Below are positions 23,421 to 35,760 of a stretch of DNA of 64,000 nt, one piece after another (positions within the stretch are counted from its first letter, which is position 1; each line of letters begins with the position of its first letter). The stretch covers positions 33,018,501 to 33,082,500 of the forward strand of contig CM066729.1 in NCBI GenBank assembly GCA_033961575.1, given 5' to 3'. The DNA comes from Aselliscus stoliczkanus. Taxonomy: Eukaryota > Chordata > Mammalia > Chiroptera > Hipposideridae. The notes below the pieces were generated by a model, which did not search any database, was not told where the DNA came from, and saw nothing but the letters and a program-made list of their open reading frames with translations. Made by a program: the position numbers and the translations under genes.

Positions 23421-24807
23421 AATATTAAAGAAAGGGATTGATGTAAATACTTTGAGCTAAGTAACTTTGGAAAGGGGTACGTCTGGGAGATTAAAGATAG
23501 AAGAAACTGTACATAAATACTATACATTAGTTGATTCCATTATTTAGTTGTTTCTTATGGAGGTAAAGGTTAACGATTCTGAAACTACTTTAGATGTATA
23601 ATTAGCAAAGGGAGGAAGCAGAATGTTCTTTGTGATAAGGATTAGATATGGAGACATCAACAGGAAGGCATGTTTGGCTAACATAAATGCAGATGAATAG
23701 ATAGAGATTGAGACAGATGGAGAGAGAAAGAGACATACCTGTATACATGAGTTAGTATACACACATACATGTCTTTGTTTGTCTGCTGAGGGGAGCTAGA
23801 AGTAACAATCCTCCAGTATCAGTGAGCACACCATGTATACACCTATTGGTTCCTAATACTTTTCTCTAATAACAGGAACCAGGGCTCCTTGAAAAAATGT
23901 CTGATTTTAGGACTGAGACAGAATTATATAATTGTCTCTTAATTGATCTGTAGATTCAATATAACCCCAATCAATATTAAACAATATTAAACAGTCCTTT
24001 TGGTGGTATTCGCAAGTTGATTCTAAAATTCATATTACAAAGCTAAGTTGCTACCGCCAAAGCAATATTTTAAAAGAAGTACAAAGTTAAAGGGGTACTA
24101 ACTTACTTTGAGGTTTATTTCAAGATCATTGCAGTAATCCAGACAGTGTGTTACTGGCATAAAAATAGACAAATATATTGAACAAATTTAATGTATACAC
24201 AAAACTGGTTTTTGACAAAAATGTAAGGCATTTCATAGAAAAAGGGACAACCTTTCAATAAATGGCTTTTATACAGTTGAGTAACTTTATTTAAAAGAAA
24301 ATGAACTTGGACCTGTTTTCCACATCATATACAAAAATTAATTTTTTAATTCCATAACAAAAACATCCTGCCTAGTTCCAATGTCTAGCACAGTGCCTTG
24401 CTGGGGATAGATGAGTGATAATATTTCCCCAATGCTAAACAAGAAAATACTCCCATTTTGTACCTCATAGCTTGAGAATTTCTTTTGTCTTGTTTCTATG
24501 CTTTGCTTATGTTCACCTAAAATCTCAAGGTGCACCTTTCTCTAGACTTTAAAAAAACAGGGAAGCAGGCAGTTTAGTCATTCTTTTAAACCTATAGCCA
24601 TGCAGTCTAAAGAACTTGCTTTAGACTATTTATATTTAAATAGTCCATTTAAGTAGTTTTCATTAAAGAAAAATATTTTTTTCTGCCATTTATTTGGCTG
24701 TGCTGCTTCTTCTAAGGGCGTACAATGGAGTTTTAAACATCATCATTCAAAACGCTAACCACTTGGTCCTTAGTTTCTAATGAGTTTTAACTAGCACAGT
24801 TTTTTTT
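23421..24807. other. sequence without recognised features
   Basis: No gene is supported. Scattered A-rich L1M-like sequence may continue into 24300, but it is too diverged to call. Confidence 0.45.
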
Positions 24808-24940
24808 CCCTTGTTTTTATTTTTTATTAAATTTATTCGGGTGGCATTGATTATTGAAGCTGTATAGGTTTCAAGTATGCATGTCTATAACACATCATCT
24901 ATATTGTATGTTCACCACCCAGAGTCAGTTCTCCTTCCAT
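24808..24940 (-). mobile_element. short young-L1 3' fragment
   Basis: Plus strand shows 'ttttttattaaatttattcgggtggcattg', 'ataggtttcaagtatgcatg', 'aacacatcatct' and 'ttcaccacccagagtcagttctccttccat', the reverse complement of the L1 3' end. It is strongly 5'-truncated. Confidence 0.8.
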
Positions 24941-27165
24941 CAGACTGGTTTATAATACCAGACTTGCAAACCAGTTGTCCTTATGGCAGGAGTTGTGGTC
25001 CTCATCATGTATGGTCTGATATTAATCTTTTTGCTTGGATGTGCCTGGTAGCAAATTTTGAATGATTCAGAATCACCTTAGCTTCCACTGGTTGAAAATT
25101 CCTAACATTTAAACACATCTTTCAAAAACCCTGTAGGCCCAGAGTTTCAGTCTCAGTTTTTCCACAGATCAATTTATCCTGCTCCACTTTGCATATGGCA
25201 AGCCCATCAGCTCTTAGCTCAATGTGCATAGCCCATCACTATCTTGCTCACAGAGCGTACTGCTGTTGCTGTGCTCCAGAAGAGCAAAACTGATCAGAGC
25301 ATCATCTCTCTGCCCTCACATTATTCTCACTTACCCGGTGAACTAACCCTCTCAACACTCTGAGAAGTGACTTAAGTTTACATTTTATTTCTTTGCTCTC
25401 CTATCTCTCATAAAAATATTCTTCCCACACACAGGAGTAGGTGATGAATAGCTTTTCCTATATCCTAGTTCCTTCCTTTCTGATTTTAGCTTGTGTATTC
25501 TATCTAAATATTAGGTGGATCCATTTATTGGAAAACTCCATGTTTGATTGTCAATAAGTCAATAATTAGTGGTTTGCAAAACTAGGAATGTGTTTCATAA
25601 TCCTATTTTCAACCTCAAAAAGTGAATATCAGTTACATATTTATCTCTGCACTACTTCTGCAATAAATTTTATTATCCCATACATGTTATCATTATCCCC
25701 AACCCTCAATCCATTCCAGACTATGGGTTCTAGAATACATTACCATTAAATATATATCCATCAGTATTTTATTTGAATACATTACCTAACACATCTCAAC
25801 CTTGTTTTCAGCCATTATTGTAGATTAAGGTGTACTGCCTATTTTACTAGGATCTTTTCCAATTCTCAGTAACATAATTCATTTATTTTATGGAGGACTA
25901 TACATTTTCCTTTAGTTTGTTACTTTCTGTATCAAATCTAGCAGAAATTCTTTCAGTTTTCTGAATGGTATTCTTTCTTGGTGTTCTTTATAGATACAAT
26001 TTCCCCACTATATTTTTGCATCCATTTGATCATACTAAAAGTGGGAGAAAGGATTTTGAACTTTAACTTTGTGGGGGAAGGGATTTGAATCATGAAGAAA
26101 TAGCCTGGCTTTTTGTGCAGTGATATTGTTTTAAGGCAAAAAAGAAACAGCATTATCAGTCTTAAATAACCAATGTTGCAGAAAGTACTTATTTGACTAG
26201 ATATCCAGTTACAGTTTTCACTTGCATTGATAAGAAATTCTATAACATGTAATTTCAAGTAAATTTTAAGGATGATGTTAATCATTTCTTTTTCCCCTTA
26301 AATTATCATTTTTTCTATAAAACTGGCATAAGTGGGCTAATATAATTTCCCAAACCACCTATGTTTGCAAAGATTTAACATATTAAAATTAAAAAGTTGA
26401 ACATGAACTATAGATTTTGAAGCAGAATATGTATGAGATCAGACATGCCCCCTTAAAAACCTCAATGAGTGGCTGAAACTACTAATAGTAACATTAAATA
26501 CATCAGCCTTTCAGGGCATTGTTTAGATCCAAGAAGGTGTTATTGAATAATTATGATATTTATAAACATCATAATTTTTATTCCTTATTATCCTTAATAA
26601 ATTTCATGGAGAGAATAGAAAAAGATAAAACAGCATAATGTGAAAACAATTTGCATATTCTTAAATATTTCATTAGTAGCTTTATTCCCCAAATCCTGGT
26701 ATGTGACACCAAAAATTAAACATCTCTCTCTTTATTTTTAGTGATTTACACATATAATTGTTTACAATATAAGATATATGTAAATGACTAAAGCTAGATA
26801 AAAATGAATGAAATGGAAATAGTATACAATTTTGAAAATATAAGAATTTGTCAATTAAAGATAACTCTCAAGAGATAGTCCCTACACATGAGATTAAATA
26901 GGTGCCTGATATTATAGTACAACAGCATCCTGAAAACATTTCCTCAACAAAATGATTTTTTTGCCAGGTTGGTCTTTCCTCAAGCTATACTAGAATTTAG
27001 CCTTTAACTTAGATCTTGCCTCCTGTTAAAAAACCAGGATCCATATAAAGTATTTTTTGAGTGAGATTTGTTCCTCCTCAAGAGTATTTTGATTCAAAAG
27101 AAACTCTGAAGATACTAGGAACATGAGCCAGTCTAGAAAAAGTGTAGTCTACAGAGGAAGGATTG
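24941..27165. other. sequence without recognised features
   Basis: No gene-like feature is seen. The 110-codon minus-strand frame at 25953-26285 has no known domain, no supporting context and A+T-driven composition. Confidence 0.45.
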
Positions 27166-27174
27166 ATTATAAAA

Positions 27175-27405
27175 TGCAAGGTAGGGAATATGGTTTAATG
27201 GTTAAACTTATGGTCTTTAATTTCAGAGTACCTGAAATCAAATGCTAGATTTTCCTACTGTGGGCTAGGTAATAATACTGAATCTCTGATTTCTCATCAA
27301 TAAGAAGAAAAGAATGATTTTATCTCATAAGATTTTTATAAATTAAATGGGATTGTGCTGATTAAGTATGTGGTGTGACACTCACAGTTGTATCAAAACA
27401 TTTAT
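27175..27405 (+). repeat. probable MIR SINE
   Basis: The motif order fits MIR: 'ggtttaatggttaaacttatgg' (tRNA-like head), 'cctgaaatcaaatgctagattttcct' (core), 'gatttctcatcaataagaa', and 'tcataagatttttataaattaaatgg' (3' part). The copy is diverged. Confidence 0.65.
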
Positions 27406-28285
27406 CATACCTGAGCACAATGAGATTTTTTTCCAATAATCTGTTGTTTTCCTCTCAAACTCAATTCTTGATTTCTACTTAGATATGGCATTTTTCCTCC
27501 AAAGCGAAAAGTGAATAGATCCAAAGAAACAGATATTTGTTTTTCACTTATTTTACTTCTCTCTGCTTACAGAGGCATTATTTTTGAAATTTTATAAACT
27601 CGTAGTGTCTATTATATTTCTTAGGAATCCTCATTTGCTTTTTCTTTGTTAATATAATTCTAAATATCATGGGACAAATAAACACAATCTGAAACTATAA
27701 AAAAAGTTATGATGATATGCCTAAAGCATTGCTAAAAGAAAAACTAATGACTTAAAATATATTTTTAAAAAAGAAAAAAGCTTAAAATTAGTGATTTAAG
27801 CGTTTATAAAAAAATAAGAAAAGCAAAGTGAAAAGCAAAAATGTTAAATAAGTAATAAAGATAGCAGATACAATTAATATTGAAAGCTAGTGAAATATCC
27901 AGAAAATAAAGACAAAGAGTTATTTCTTTGGAAAGAAAAATAACACTCATAGATCCATTTGATATTATATCACACTATTTTCTAAAGATGAAACATACAA
28001 ATAACTTATGACCAAATATTTTCTAATCTATATGTGTATCAGTTAAAAAATATGTATAAGAATATTCATAGAGTTTTATTCATATTATATAAAATCTGGA
28101 AACATCCAAAATGACCACCAGTATAAGAATGGATAAATAATATGAGATATTAATGAAATGGCATATTTCACAGCATTTTTTTTAAAGATGGAGAACTATT
28201 TCTGTGAACAACATGGATGAATCTCATATAAGTTGCATGAACAAAAGAAGTCAGACACATATTAGTTTGTAATAAATGGTATATA

Positions 28286-29395
28286 ATAATCCCCTGACAC
28301 CCACAATTTCACTTTCTGCTGTTTCAGTTACCCAAGGTCAACCGAGGTCCAAAAATATTAAATAAAAAATTCCAGAAATAAACAATTCATACATTTTAAA
28401 TTGCATGCTATTCTTAGTAGTGTGATGAAATCTCCTGACTTCTTCTCCATCTTGCTCAGGCTATGAATCGTCCTTTTGTTCAGCATATCCACACTGTATA
28501 TGCTCCCTCCCCATTAGACACTTAGTAGCTGACTAGGTTATCAGACCAACTTTCACAGTGTTGCAGTATTTGTATTCAAGTAACCCTTATTGTACTTAAT
28601 AATGTCCAATTTACCTCACTTCATCCTGTGACATAGACATTTTACCATCTAACATCATCACAAGACGAAGTGTGGCCAAGACAAGGAAATGACCAGATTG
28701 TCCTTCAACAGATAATTGGATAAAGAAGATGTGGTACATATGTATAATGGAATATTACTCGGCCATGAGAAAATATGAAATAGTGCCATTTGTGACAACA
28801 TGGATGGATCTTGAAATTGTCTTGCTAAACAAAATAAGCCTGACAGAAATAGTTAAGAACCATATGATTTCACTCATATGTGGGATATAAAACTGAAAGC
28901 AACAAATGAACAAGACAAACAAATTAAATCTCATAGTCACAGATAACAGTTCAGTGGTTACCAGACAGTAAAGGGGAAGTGGGGAGGTAGAAGAAGGTAA
29001 AGGGGGTCAAATATATGGTGATGGGAGGAGAACTGACTCTGGGCCTTAAACAAACAATGCAATATGTAGATGATGCATTATAGAATTGTACAGCTAGAGC
29101 CTATGCTTTTTTTAATGAATGTCATTCCAATAAATTTAATAAAAGTTAATAAAACGAAGGTGGAAATAGTAAATAAGGTATTTTGAGAGAAAGGGAAACC
29201 ACATCCATATATTTTTTGAAATAGTATATTGTTACAATTGTTCTTTTTCATTATTATTGTTAATATTTTATTTCACCTAATTTATAAGTTAAACTTTATG
29301 GTATATATGCATCGGAAAAAACAGTATATATAGTATTTGGGTATCCATTGTGGCATCTTGGAACATATCTCCTTGGATTCCTTGAGGGACTACTG
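28286..29395 (+). mobile_element. Tigger3-type element, deleted and split by an L1
   Basis: Begins near AATCCCC and continues 'tttctgctgtttcagttacccaaggtcaac', 'aatattaaataaaaaattccagaaataaac'. After the L1 it resumes 'gtattttgagagaaaggg', 'ataagttaaactttatggt' and 'ggcatcttggaacatatctcc', and ends GGGACTACTG before TA at 29396-29397. This is the plus-orientation relative of the element at 7714-8190. The transposase core is missing. Confidence 0.82.
28676..29153 (+). mobile_element. young L1 3' end nested in Tigger3
   Basis: Starts 'ccaagacaaggaaatgaccag', then 'gataaagaagatgtggtacatatg', 'acaacatggatggatcttgaaattg', 'gtggttaccagacag' and a tail of 'aataaatttaataaaag'. The duplication ACGAAGTGTGG/ACGAAGGTGG lies at 28665-28675 and 29154-29163. 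The minus-strand frame at 28755-28940 is an antisense shadow. Confidence 0.85.
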
Positions 29396-29600
29396 TAGTC
29401 CCATTTTATCACGTTCAAGAATAGATTAAAGTAGTTGATGTGGACAGAAATAAGAATGATAACTTCTGAGGAAGTATTAACTAGGAAGGAGCAATAAGGA
29501 CATTCTGAGATGCTAGATATGTTCCATATCTACCCTGTGGTTGTTTTGTGGGCTCCTGTGTATGTGTGCATATTTATTTCAATAGACATGACTTACTGAA

Positions 29601-31140
29601 GAAGTCACTAAGGTCAGAAAACTCACATGCAAAAATTGAAAATTGCTATGAGACAAAATAAATATAAATACACATTAAATATATGAAAATATATTTATAT
29701 TTACTAATAAAGGAAAATACACAGTAAATGTAGTATTTTTATTTATAACATTAATATTTTTTCTAGAAGATATGCTAATATTATTAATGAAGAATAAAAT
29801 GTGTGTAGTTTTAAAAAATAAATATCACTTCTAAATATTTATCCTAAGGCAATAATGAAAATAGTGTGACCATGTTTGTTGTAAAGTGATTATGTTAATG
29901 AATTATATTAACAGTAAAAATAGAGAATTTCATTAAAATACACATTTGAATTAAAAATAGGATCTTTAGTAAAGGAAATAAAAACAGCCTGTTGCAAATG
30001 AGAAAAAAAACAGTTTTGGTTCAGTGGTTCTTAACACATTACTCCATCTGTTTCTATCTCTTTGTAACTGTGAGATGAGAAAAAGCAGGCAGGGGGAAAT
30101 ATAAGTACCTCTACTTTGCTTCTTATCTATGCTAATGTTCTGATTATAACATTTGCTTTTAACCACCTTCTCTTGTAAACCCCAGCAGTTAACAATTCCT
30201 TTTTCCAAATAAGGCCCATTATTATAAATCTAGTCATTTATAGTAAGAGGAAGTAAAGACACTATCACATTTATCAATAATATTTCATGGCTGGATGGCA
30301 AATTATAATTTTGAAGGCATTTAAAATAAATATTGCCTTTATATTAAACATGCATTTTACAAAATTGTTTATGTACATGTACTTATGTACAGTATATATA
30401 TCCCCTATAAACTTTATAAATATTTCAAATGTTCTTTATGTTTTAGACAAAATAAAATGCTAATCATAAAATGGTATAAAAGCAGTCAATTAAAATTTAA
30501 TTTTTTTCTAAGAGTATTAAAGATGTCTATAACAGTAAATCATGTTTTGAATTAGCTTAAATTCAGATACCATATTTCTAATTGCGAGAAAGCTTGGTTC
30601 AGGGAGATTTTATCTGGGAAAAATACTTCACTACAAAATTACTAAGTATTAGTTATAGTATTAAACTTAATGGTAAAAACAAAACAAAAAACGTAATTAG
30701 GCTAGTTCTTCAGGTAAAGGGAGATATAACGGGCATTTCCCCTAAAACTTAATAACAAAAGATGAATTGCATATGTTATCTTGACATTAATCCCTTTAGA
30801 CATATATATTTTGCGGGGGGGAGTGTTAATTTTCTACTTATTATTGTTTTTCAAATATTCAAGTCTTAGGAAGAAAATAAAAAAACAAAATTATCAAAAA
30901 TGAGATCAAGATTATACTAGGGTTGAAAAAGTTAAAACCAAACACATTTCTTCCATCTTTTTTTTTGCATCCTTTTTTTCTTCCTGGAACTGAATATCTA
31001 TTTGGCATAACATAAATATTCCAAGCTTGCAATATATGTGTCACAATACGTACAACCATCTACAAAACTCTATAAATTTGCCACCTTGAGACAACCACAT
31101 TTATTTAATATAATTTTGGCTGAAACACTGACTTTTATTT
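29601..31140. other. AT-rich sequence, nothing recognised
   Basis: No gene is supported. The 80- and 66-codon minus-strand frames at 29966-30208 and 30859-31059 lack domains. Confidence 0.5.
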
Positions 31141-31149
31141 ACCCTTATG

Positions 31150-31930
31150 TACAGATATAACACTAATTCAACAAGTATTTGTTGTATGTCTACAATGGGA
31201 CAGTTGCTCTTCTGGCTTCTTGGGATATAACAGTTAACAAAATAAAAATCCTTCTCTTTGGAATAACATTATAGCACAATGACAAATAAGAAAGAGCTAA
31301 TAAACACACCAGATAAGCAGGTTAATGCAGAATACATTGGAAGGAGATGTGCAAAGGAAGCAGGAAAAGAGGAGTTGGTAGCCATAACAGGATGAGGAGC
31401 TGTGGCCATATTAAATAGTAGTGAGAATCCATTTTATTGAGAAGGACAGATCTGAGCAAAGACTTGAAAGTGGCAAGAGACAGCTATTTGGATATCTGGG
31501 GGGAAATAATGCAGGCTGAGGGGATAAATAGAGTAAACTGTGTCAGTAAGGAGCAGTGATGTTTGCAAAAAACCATAAGGAGACCCATGCAACCTGAGAG
31601 GAATACATAAGTGAGAAAGAAAATAGTAGGAGAGGTGATAACTGGGAGCTAGATCGTGTGGGATCTTTAGACAATTACAAAAACTTCAACTTCTACTCTG
31701 AGTAAATGGGAAGCCACTGCAAGATTTTGAGAAAAGGAATGAGAGATACTCTGAGTTTTAATTTGGATGGATTACTCTGAGAGTTGTGTTGGGAATTAAC
31801 TAAAGATGGGGTACAAAGGGAGAAGTTATGAGGTTGAGGGGTAATGATGGCTCTGACCCGGGCAAGGCATTGGACACGGGGAGCAGTGAAATGATTTTAG
31901 ATAATGAACACATGCATTTTGAATTGAAAA
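31150..31930 (-). repeat. probable L2-type LINE relic
   Basis: Reads 'attcaacaagtatttgttgtatgtctac', 'gatataacagttaacaaaat', 'gagcaaagacttgaaagtggcaagag', 'ggatatctgggggg' and 'ggaagccactgcaagattttgag'. This is the usual reverse-strand motif order of an ancient mammalian L2-type repeat. It has no coding capacity. The family assignment is from memory. Confidence 0.6.
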
Positions 31931-33375
31931 GGGAGCATGATATGTGTGTGTGTGTGCGTGTGTGTGTATACATATATATTATTTAACACAGCACATCTCT
32001 CTGAAATTATAAGTAAACTATTTTTATATAATTGAATGTTTTCTATATCATTCTAATATTTCTATCCCATCCTATTACATAATATTGTAAACATTAAAGT
32101 GTTTCTTATATTTAGCTGTTAAGATAAAATTCTCAACATATCTATGAATCTTTGCTAGGGAGAGAATAATACAGGGAAATTTGCTGGTTCAAAGGATTTG
32201 TACAATATTAATGATTTAAATTTTTTGCGTAAGGACCCTCACAAAGAATATAACAAATAAGTTTTTATGAGAAATAGGTAAGAATGCTCAGTGTTTTGCA
32301 AACCCCTTAATAGTCAGTGTTTTGGGGGTTTACTATCTTCCCCCAATTGATAAACAGTTGAAAATAATGGAATACTATCTCAATTTTGTAATTGACTCCT
32401 CAAGAGGTAGAATATTATTCATGTTTCTTGGTTCTCTCTCTCCCGCTCTGTCTCCTTGTTTCTCAATATATAAATTTACTAGTAATATTTTTTTAGATGC
32501 TATGGAGAATTAAGGATCTGAAATTCAAGAAAAGACAGAGGTAGGGGGGTGGGGGGAGGCAATGTAGTTCTCCCAGTAGTTAATAGCAAACTAAATTACT
32601 CAGACTGTAAGAAAAAAAAAAAAGTAAACAGATCTCAAAATTAATTAGGCAACTGCTGTAGTTAAAACACAAATCCTGACACCACACAATCACAATTCTA
32701 CCTTAACTACAGTAGAACTGTGGAGTTTCCTGGCCTCCTCCTGTTCTAACATTTCCTCAGCTTCCTATAACAATTTAATATTATTTTATAGCAAAACACT
32801 ATCGCAGCAGCATATCATGTATTTCCAGTGAAGCATCAAGCTTTAAAAAAATAGGGAAAACATTATATGTGTAGGTGGAAATCCATTATTACTGAGTCAA
32901 ATTAAAAGATGGACATACTGTAATTTTCTGACACAGTAGGAACACTGTAAAAAAAATAATATCTCTTGAAGTGGCATTTTCCTTTCTGTTATTGGCCATA
33001 AAGTATACTTTCTAATTAAAACTTTTAAATACTTTAATTACTGAAATAAAAAAGGACCTATGTCAAAATTAGTCCCATGCACACTGACAAGTCATCAATG
33101 TGAGGTGGTGAACTTATGTAACAGAAGTAAAATAAGATTTAGTAGTTCAAGTCTTAAAATATGGAGAAAAATCTTCTATTTATGATTGTTGAAATTTAGC
33201 TAGCCCTGTATTGGCATTGGCTTATAAGGTTTTTCAAATAAAACTAATAAGCTAACCCAAATAAGCTAACCCAAATAAGTTAAAATTTTTGGAAAAATAA
33301 ATTTTCATTGATAGGGATAGTAAGAGGAATTTTTGTTCCAGAGAAAGAAATGGTCATTTACCTGGCGAAAATATA
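31931..33375. other. AT-rich sequence with minor simple repeats
   Basis: A (TG)n stretch lies at 31941-31968. A 13-bp unit AATAAGCTAACCC is repeated at about 33246-33280. No gene is seen. Confidence 0.5.
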
Positions 33376-33456
33376 TTGGGTTGTCGGAAAAGTCATGACT
33401 TATTTTTTCTATGTATTTCCTTGCAAAAATGCATCATGGCTTTTCTGACAATCCAA
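33376..33456. mobile_element. mariner-type MITE, 81 bp
   Basis: Imperfect inverted repeats TTGGGTTGTCGGAAAAG and CTTTTCTGACAATCCAA bound an 81-bp element flanked by TA on both sides (33374-33375 and 33457-33458). The inner parts (TCATGAC, GCATCATGG) extend the arms. It is an end-to-end palindrome of the MADE1/mariner style, non-coding and mobilised in trans. Confidence 0.88.
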
Positions 33457-33458
33457 TA

Positions 33459-34283
33459 CTACTTGATACTCTACTGCATGACCTACCTGGTAGTCCTTGG
33501 AAAGATTTTTTGTTGTTGCAAAAAGTATGGGTTTCTATTAATAGGTTTCACATATTTTTAAAATATATTGTGGGGTTAGGTCTGCCTGAGATAGATGTCT
33601 CTACATTGTTCACAGGTGTTGAACTGGTTAATCAGACTATGGAAACACCATCACCACCAGACACAAAGGATCTTTCTTCTTCTACAAGCAGAAATAATCA
33701 ATTACTACATCCCTTTGCTAGTAGCTCAGAATATACTCTCCATATCCATTTGAGCATTATAAGCATAAAACTGCATGATTCTAATAATAAGAAATTTCCA
33801 TGAGACTTTCATAATATTCCATATATAAATTTAACTCATATTTGACTTAGAATTTATTATAAAACCATTTGACTCTCACCCTTGCTATGTATGCAGTTTC
33901 CTACAAAGCCCTCATCTTTACCTAAACTCAGCTCTTATGTCTTTGTTATTACATAAAATGTTTTCGATCATGTCGCTATTGTGTAATTTATTTAATGTTA
34001 CAGAATATAATACCCACAATACTCCTCTCTATTTTTCTAGTATCTTTATAAAAGTAAACACACAGAATAATCATCATTTTAGCAGGAAAAAGTTTATATA
34101 TTCAGTTAAAAAAATTAGTGCAGAGCTATCCAAAAGGATGTCACCTTGCTCATAAAGTATTATGGGGATTTTTTTGTCTTTTTGTATTGCATTGTTTTGT
34201 GTTTGGTGGTAGAGAGATGAGTTTTAATTCAATTTCGACTGTGTTGAGAATATTTTATAGTTACCATATTCCTTGTAACAGAA

Positions 34284-34284
<1 letters not shown>
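33459..34284. other. sequence without recognised features
   Basis: A 130-codon plus-strand frame (33411-33803) overlaps the MITE end. Its N-terminal third is transposon-derived and the rest shows no domain. I do not call a gene. Confidence 0.5.

Positions 34285-34327
<43 letters not shown>
34285..34327. repeat. (TG)21 microsatellite
   Basis: Uninterrupted TG dinucleotides. The Cys-Val and His-Thr runs in overlapping frames are artefacts. Confidence 0.97.
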
Positions 34328-34328
<1 letters not shown>

Positions 34329-34462
34329 CATGCATAATATCAGAGTGGTATGAAGTATAAGAGGGGAGAACACTAGAATGCAATAAGTGTTTCTTAGAGA
34401 TAATGTTTATGTTGTTGAGAAACATCAGTACATTCTTTTCCATCTCCACTTCTCTCTAATAT

Positions 34463-35760
34463 ACCTATTTTTTTTAGAATAATTGTAGATTTATAGGACA
34501 ATTGTAAAGATAGTAGAGTTCCCTAATACTTACCCAGTTTCCCTATATTATTAACATTATGTGTGGTAAAATATATTGCTCACAATTAATGAGCCAACAC
34601 TGATATGCTATAACTAATCAAAATCTATACTTTATTATTCAAATGTCTTTAGTTTTTACTTTTTCTGTTCCAGGATCTCATCCAGGTACCACATTACATT
34701 CAATTTCGTAGGCTGTTTATGACTTTCACAATTTCCCAGAAATTCCTTGTTATTGATGACCTTGATAGTTTTGAGGAGTACTGCTCAGGAAATTTGTAGA
34801 ATGTCCCTCAACTAAGATTTTTTGGATACTTTTCTAATGATTGGATGGAGTTTATGTGTTTTAGACCGGAAGACCGCAGAGGTCAAGTGCATCGCTCATC
34901 ACATAATATTAAAGATATAGGTTATCAAAATGACTTATTACTGCTGATGTTAACCTTGACCACCTTGCTGAAGTGGTATTTTTTAGTTTTGGTACTATAA
35001 ATTTACTGTTTGTTTTTTCACTCATTCTATACTGAAGTCTTTGGAGGGATATCATGAAGTGCAGTCCACAGAAGTGGGGAGTTAGCATCACCTCTCTGAG
35101 GGTGATGTATCTACATAAATTGTTTGCATTTTTCTGCACAGTATTTTTTTTCTATTCTCCCCATTTATTCATTTATTCAAATATTTATTCACATTAATAT
35201 GGGCCAATGAAAATTTATTTTGGATTTTGTATTAGAATCCAATACTACTTTATTTTGTTGCTCACATTGGGAGCTTTTTCAGTTGGCTTTTGTCTTGTGT
35301 TCCTCACAAGACAAGATTTCTTCATCAGTGTGGGTTTTTGTTTGTTTGTTTGTTTGTTTTTGATTTTTTGGTTTTAGTTTCTATTAAGGGATGGGGGAGA
35401 GGATGGGAATTTTATATTCCTGCACTACAAGATGCTGCAGGCTCATCGTGTATATTTCCTACCCAAACATGAAATCAGCCTTTTTACCAAGTAACCCTGA
35501 TTCTTCTTACTGAAAAAATGGTATTAGAAACTAAGATCTGGTATGTTCTTTGCTCTTTGATGCCGTGATTATTTCCTGGCTCTCTGAAGTGACAAAAAAG
35601 GAAAATACATGTGTGTATACTATACCATGTATATACACATACCTATAAATATCTCTATATGTTAGCAGCAGCATATATTATATTAAACATGCTGATATCT
35701 CTAATTCTAACCCATAAGTTCATGGATCATGCCAGTCTTTTCTCCTTGCTGATCTATGAC
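34463..35760 (-). repeat. old LINE-1-like (L1M-type) repeat, copy B
   Basis: Shares the motif order of 6395-7010: 'aattgtaaagatagtagag', 'ttccaggatctcatccag', 'gaccttgatagttttgaggagtactg', 'gaagaccgcagagg'. It continues further with 'tccaatactactttattttgttgctcac', 'actacaagatgctgcaggctcat' and 'agaaactaagatctgg'. The copy is long and diverged, with no intact frame. The family name is uncertain, and the two-copy relation is directly visible. Confidence 0.65.

Larger units (their letters stand above)
27690..29600 (+). mobile_element. old L1M copy interrupted by Tigger3
   Basis: Degenerate ORF2 3' and UTR-like plus-strand sequence includes 'ctaaagcattgctaaaagaaaaact' and 'acaacatggatgaatctcatataag'. 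After the Tigger3 it resumes with 'acattctgagatgctagatatgttccatatc' and 'ggttgttttgtgggc', as in L1M 3' UTRs. All frames are broken. Edges are approximate. Confidence 0.6.

Noticed and set aside
33411..33803. 130-codon plus-strand frame as a small gene
   Set aside because: Its start lies inside the mariner MITE, and the rest has no domain, splice context or compositional signal.
34118..34449. Cys-Val- and His-Thr-rich frames
   Set aside because: They come from the (TG)21 microsatellite.
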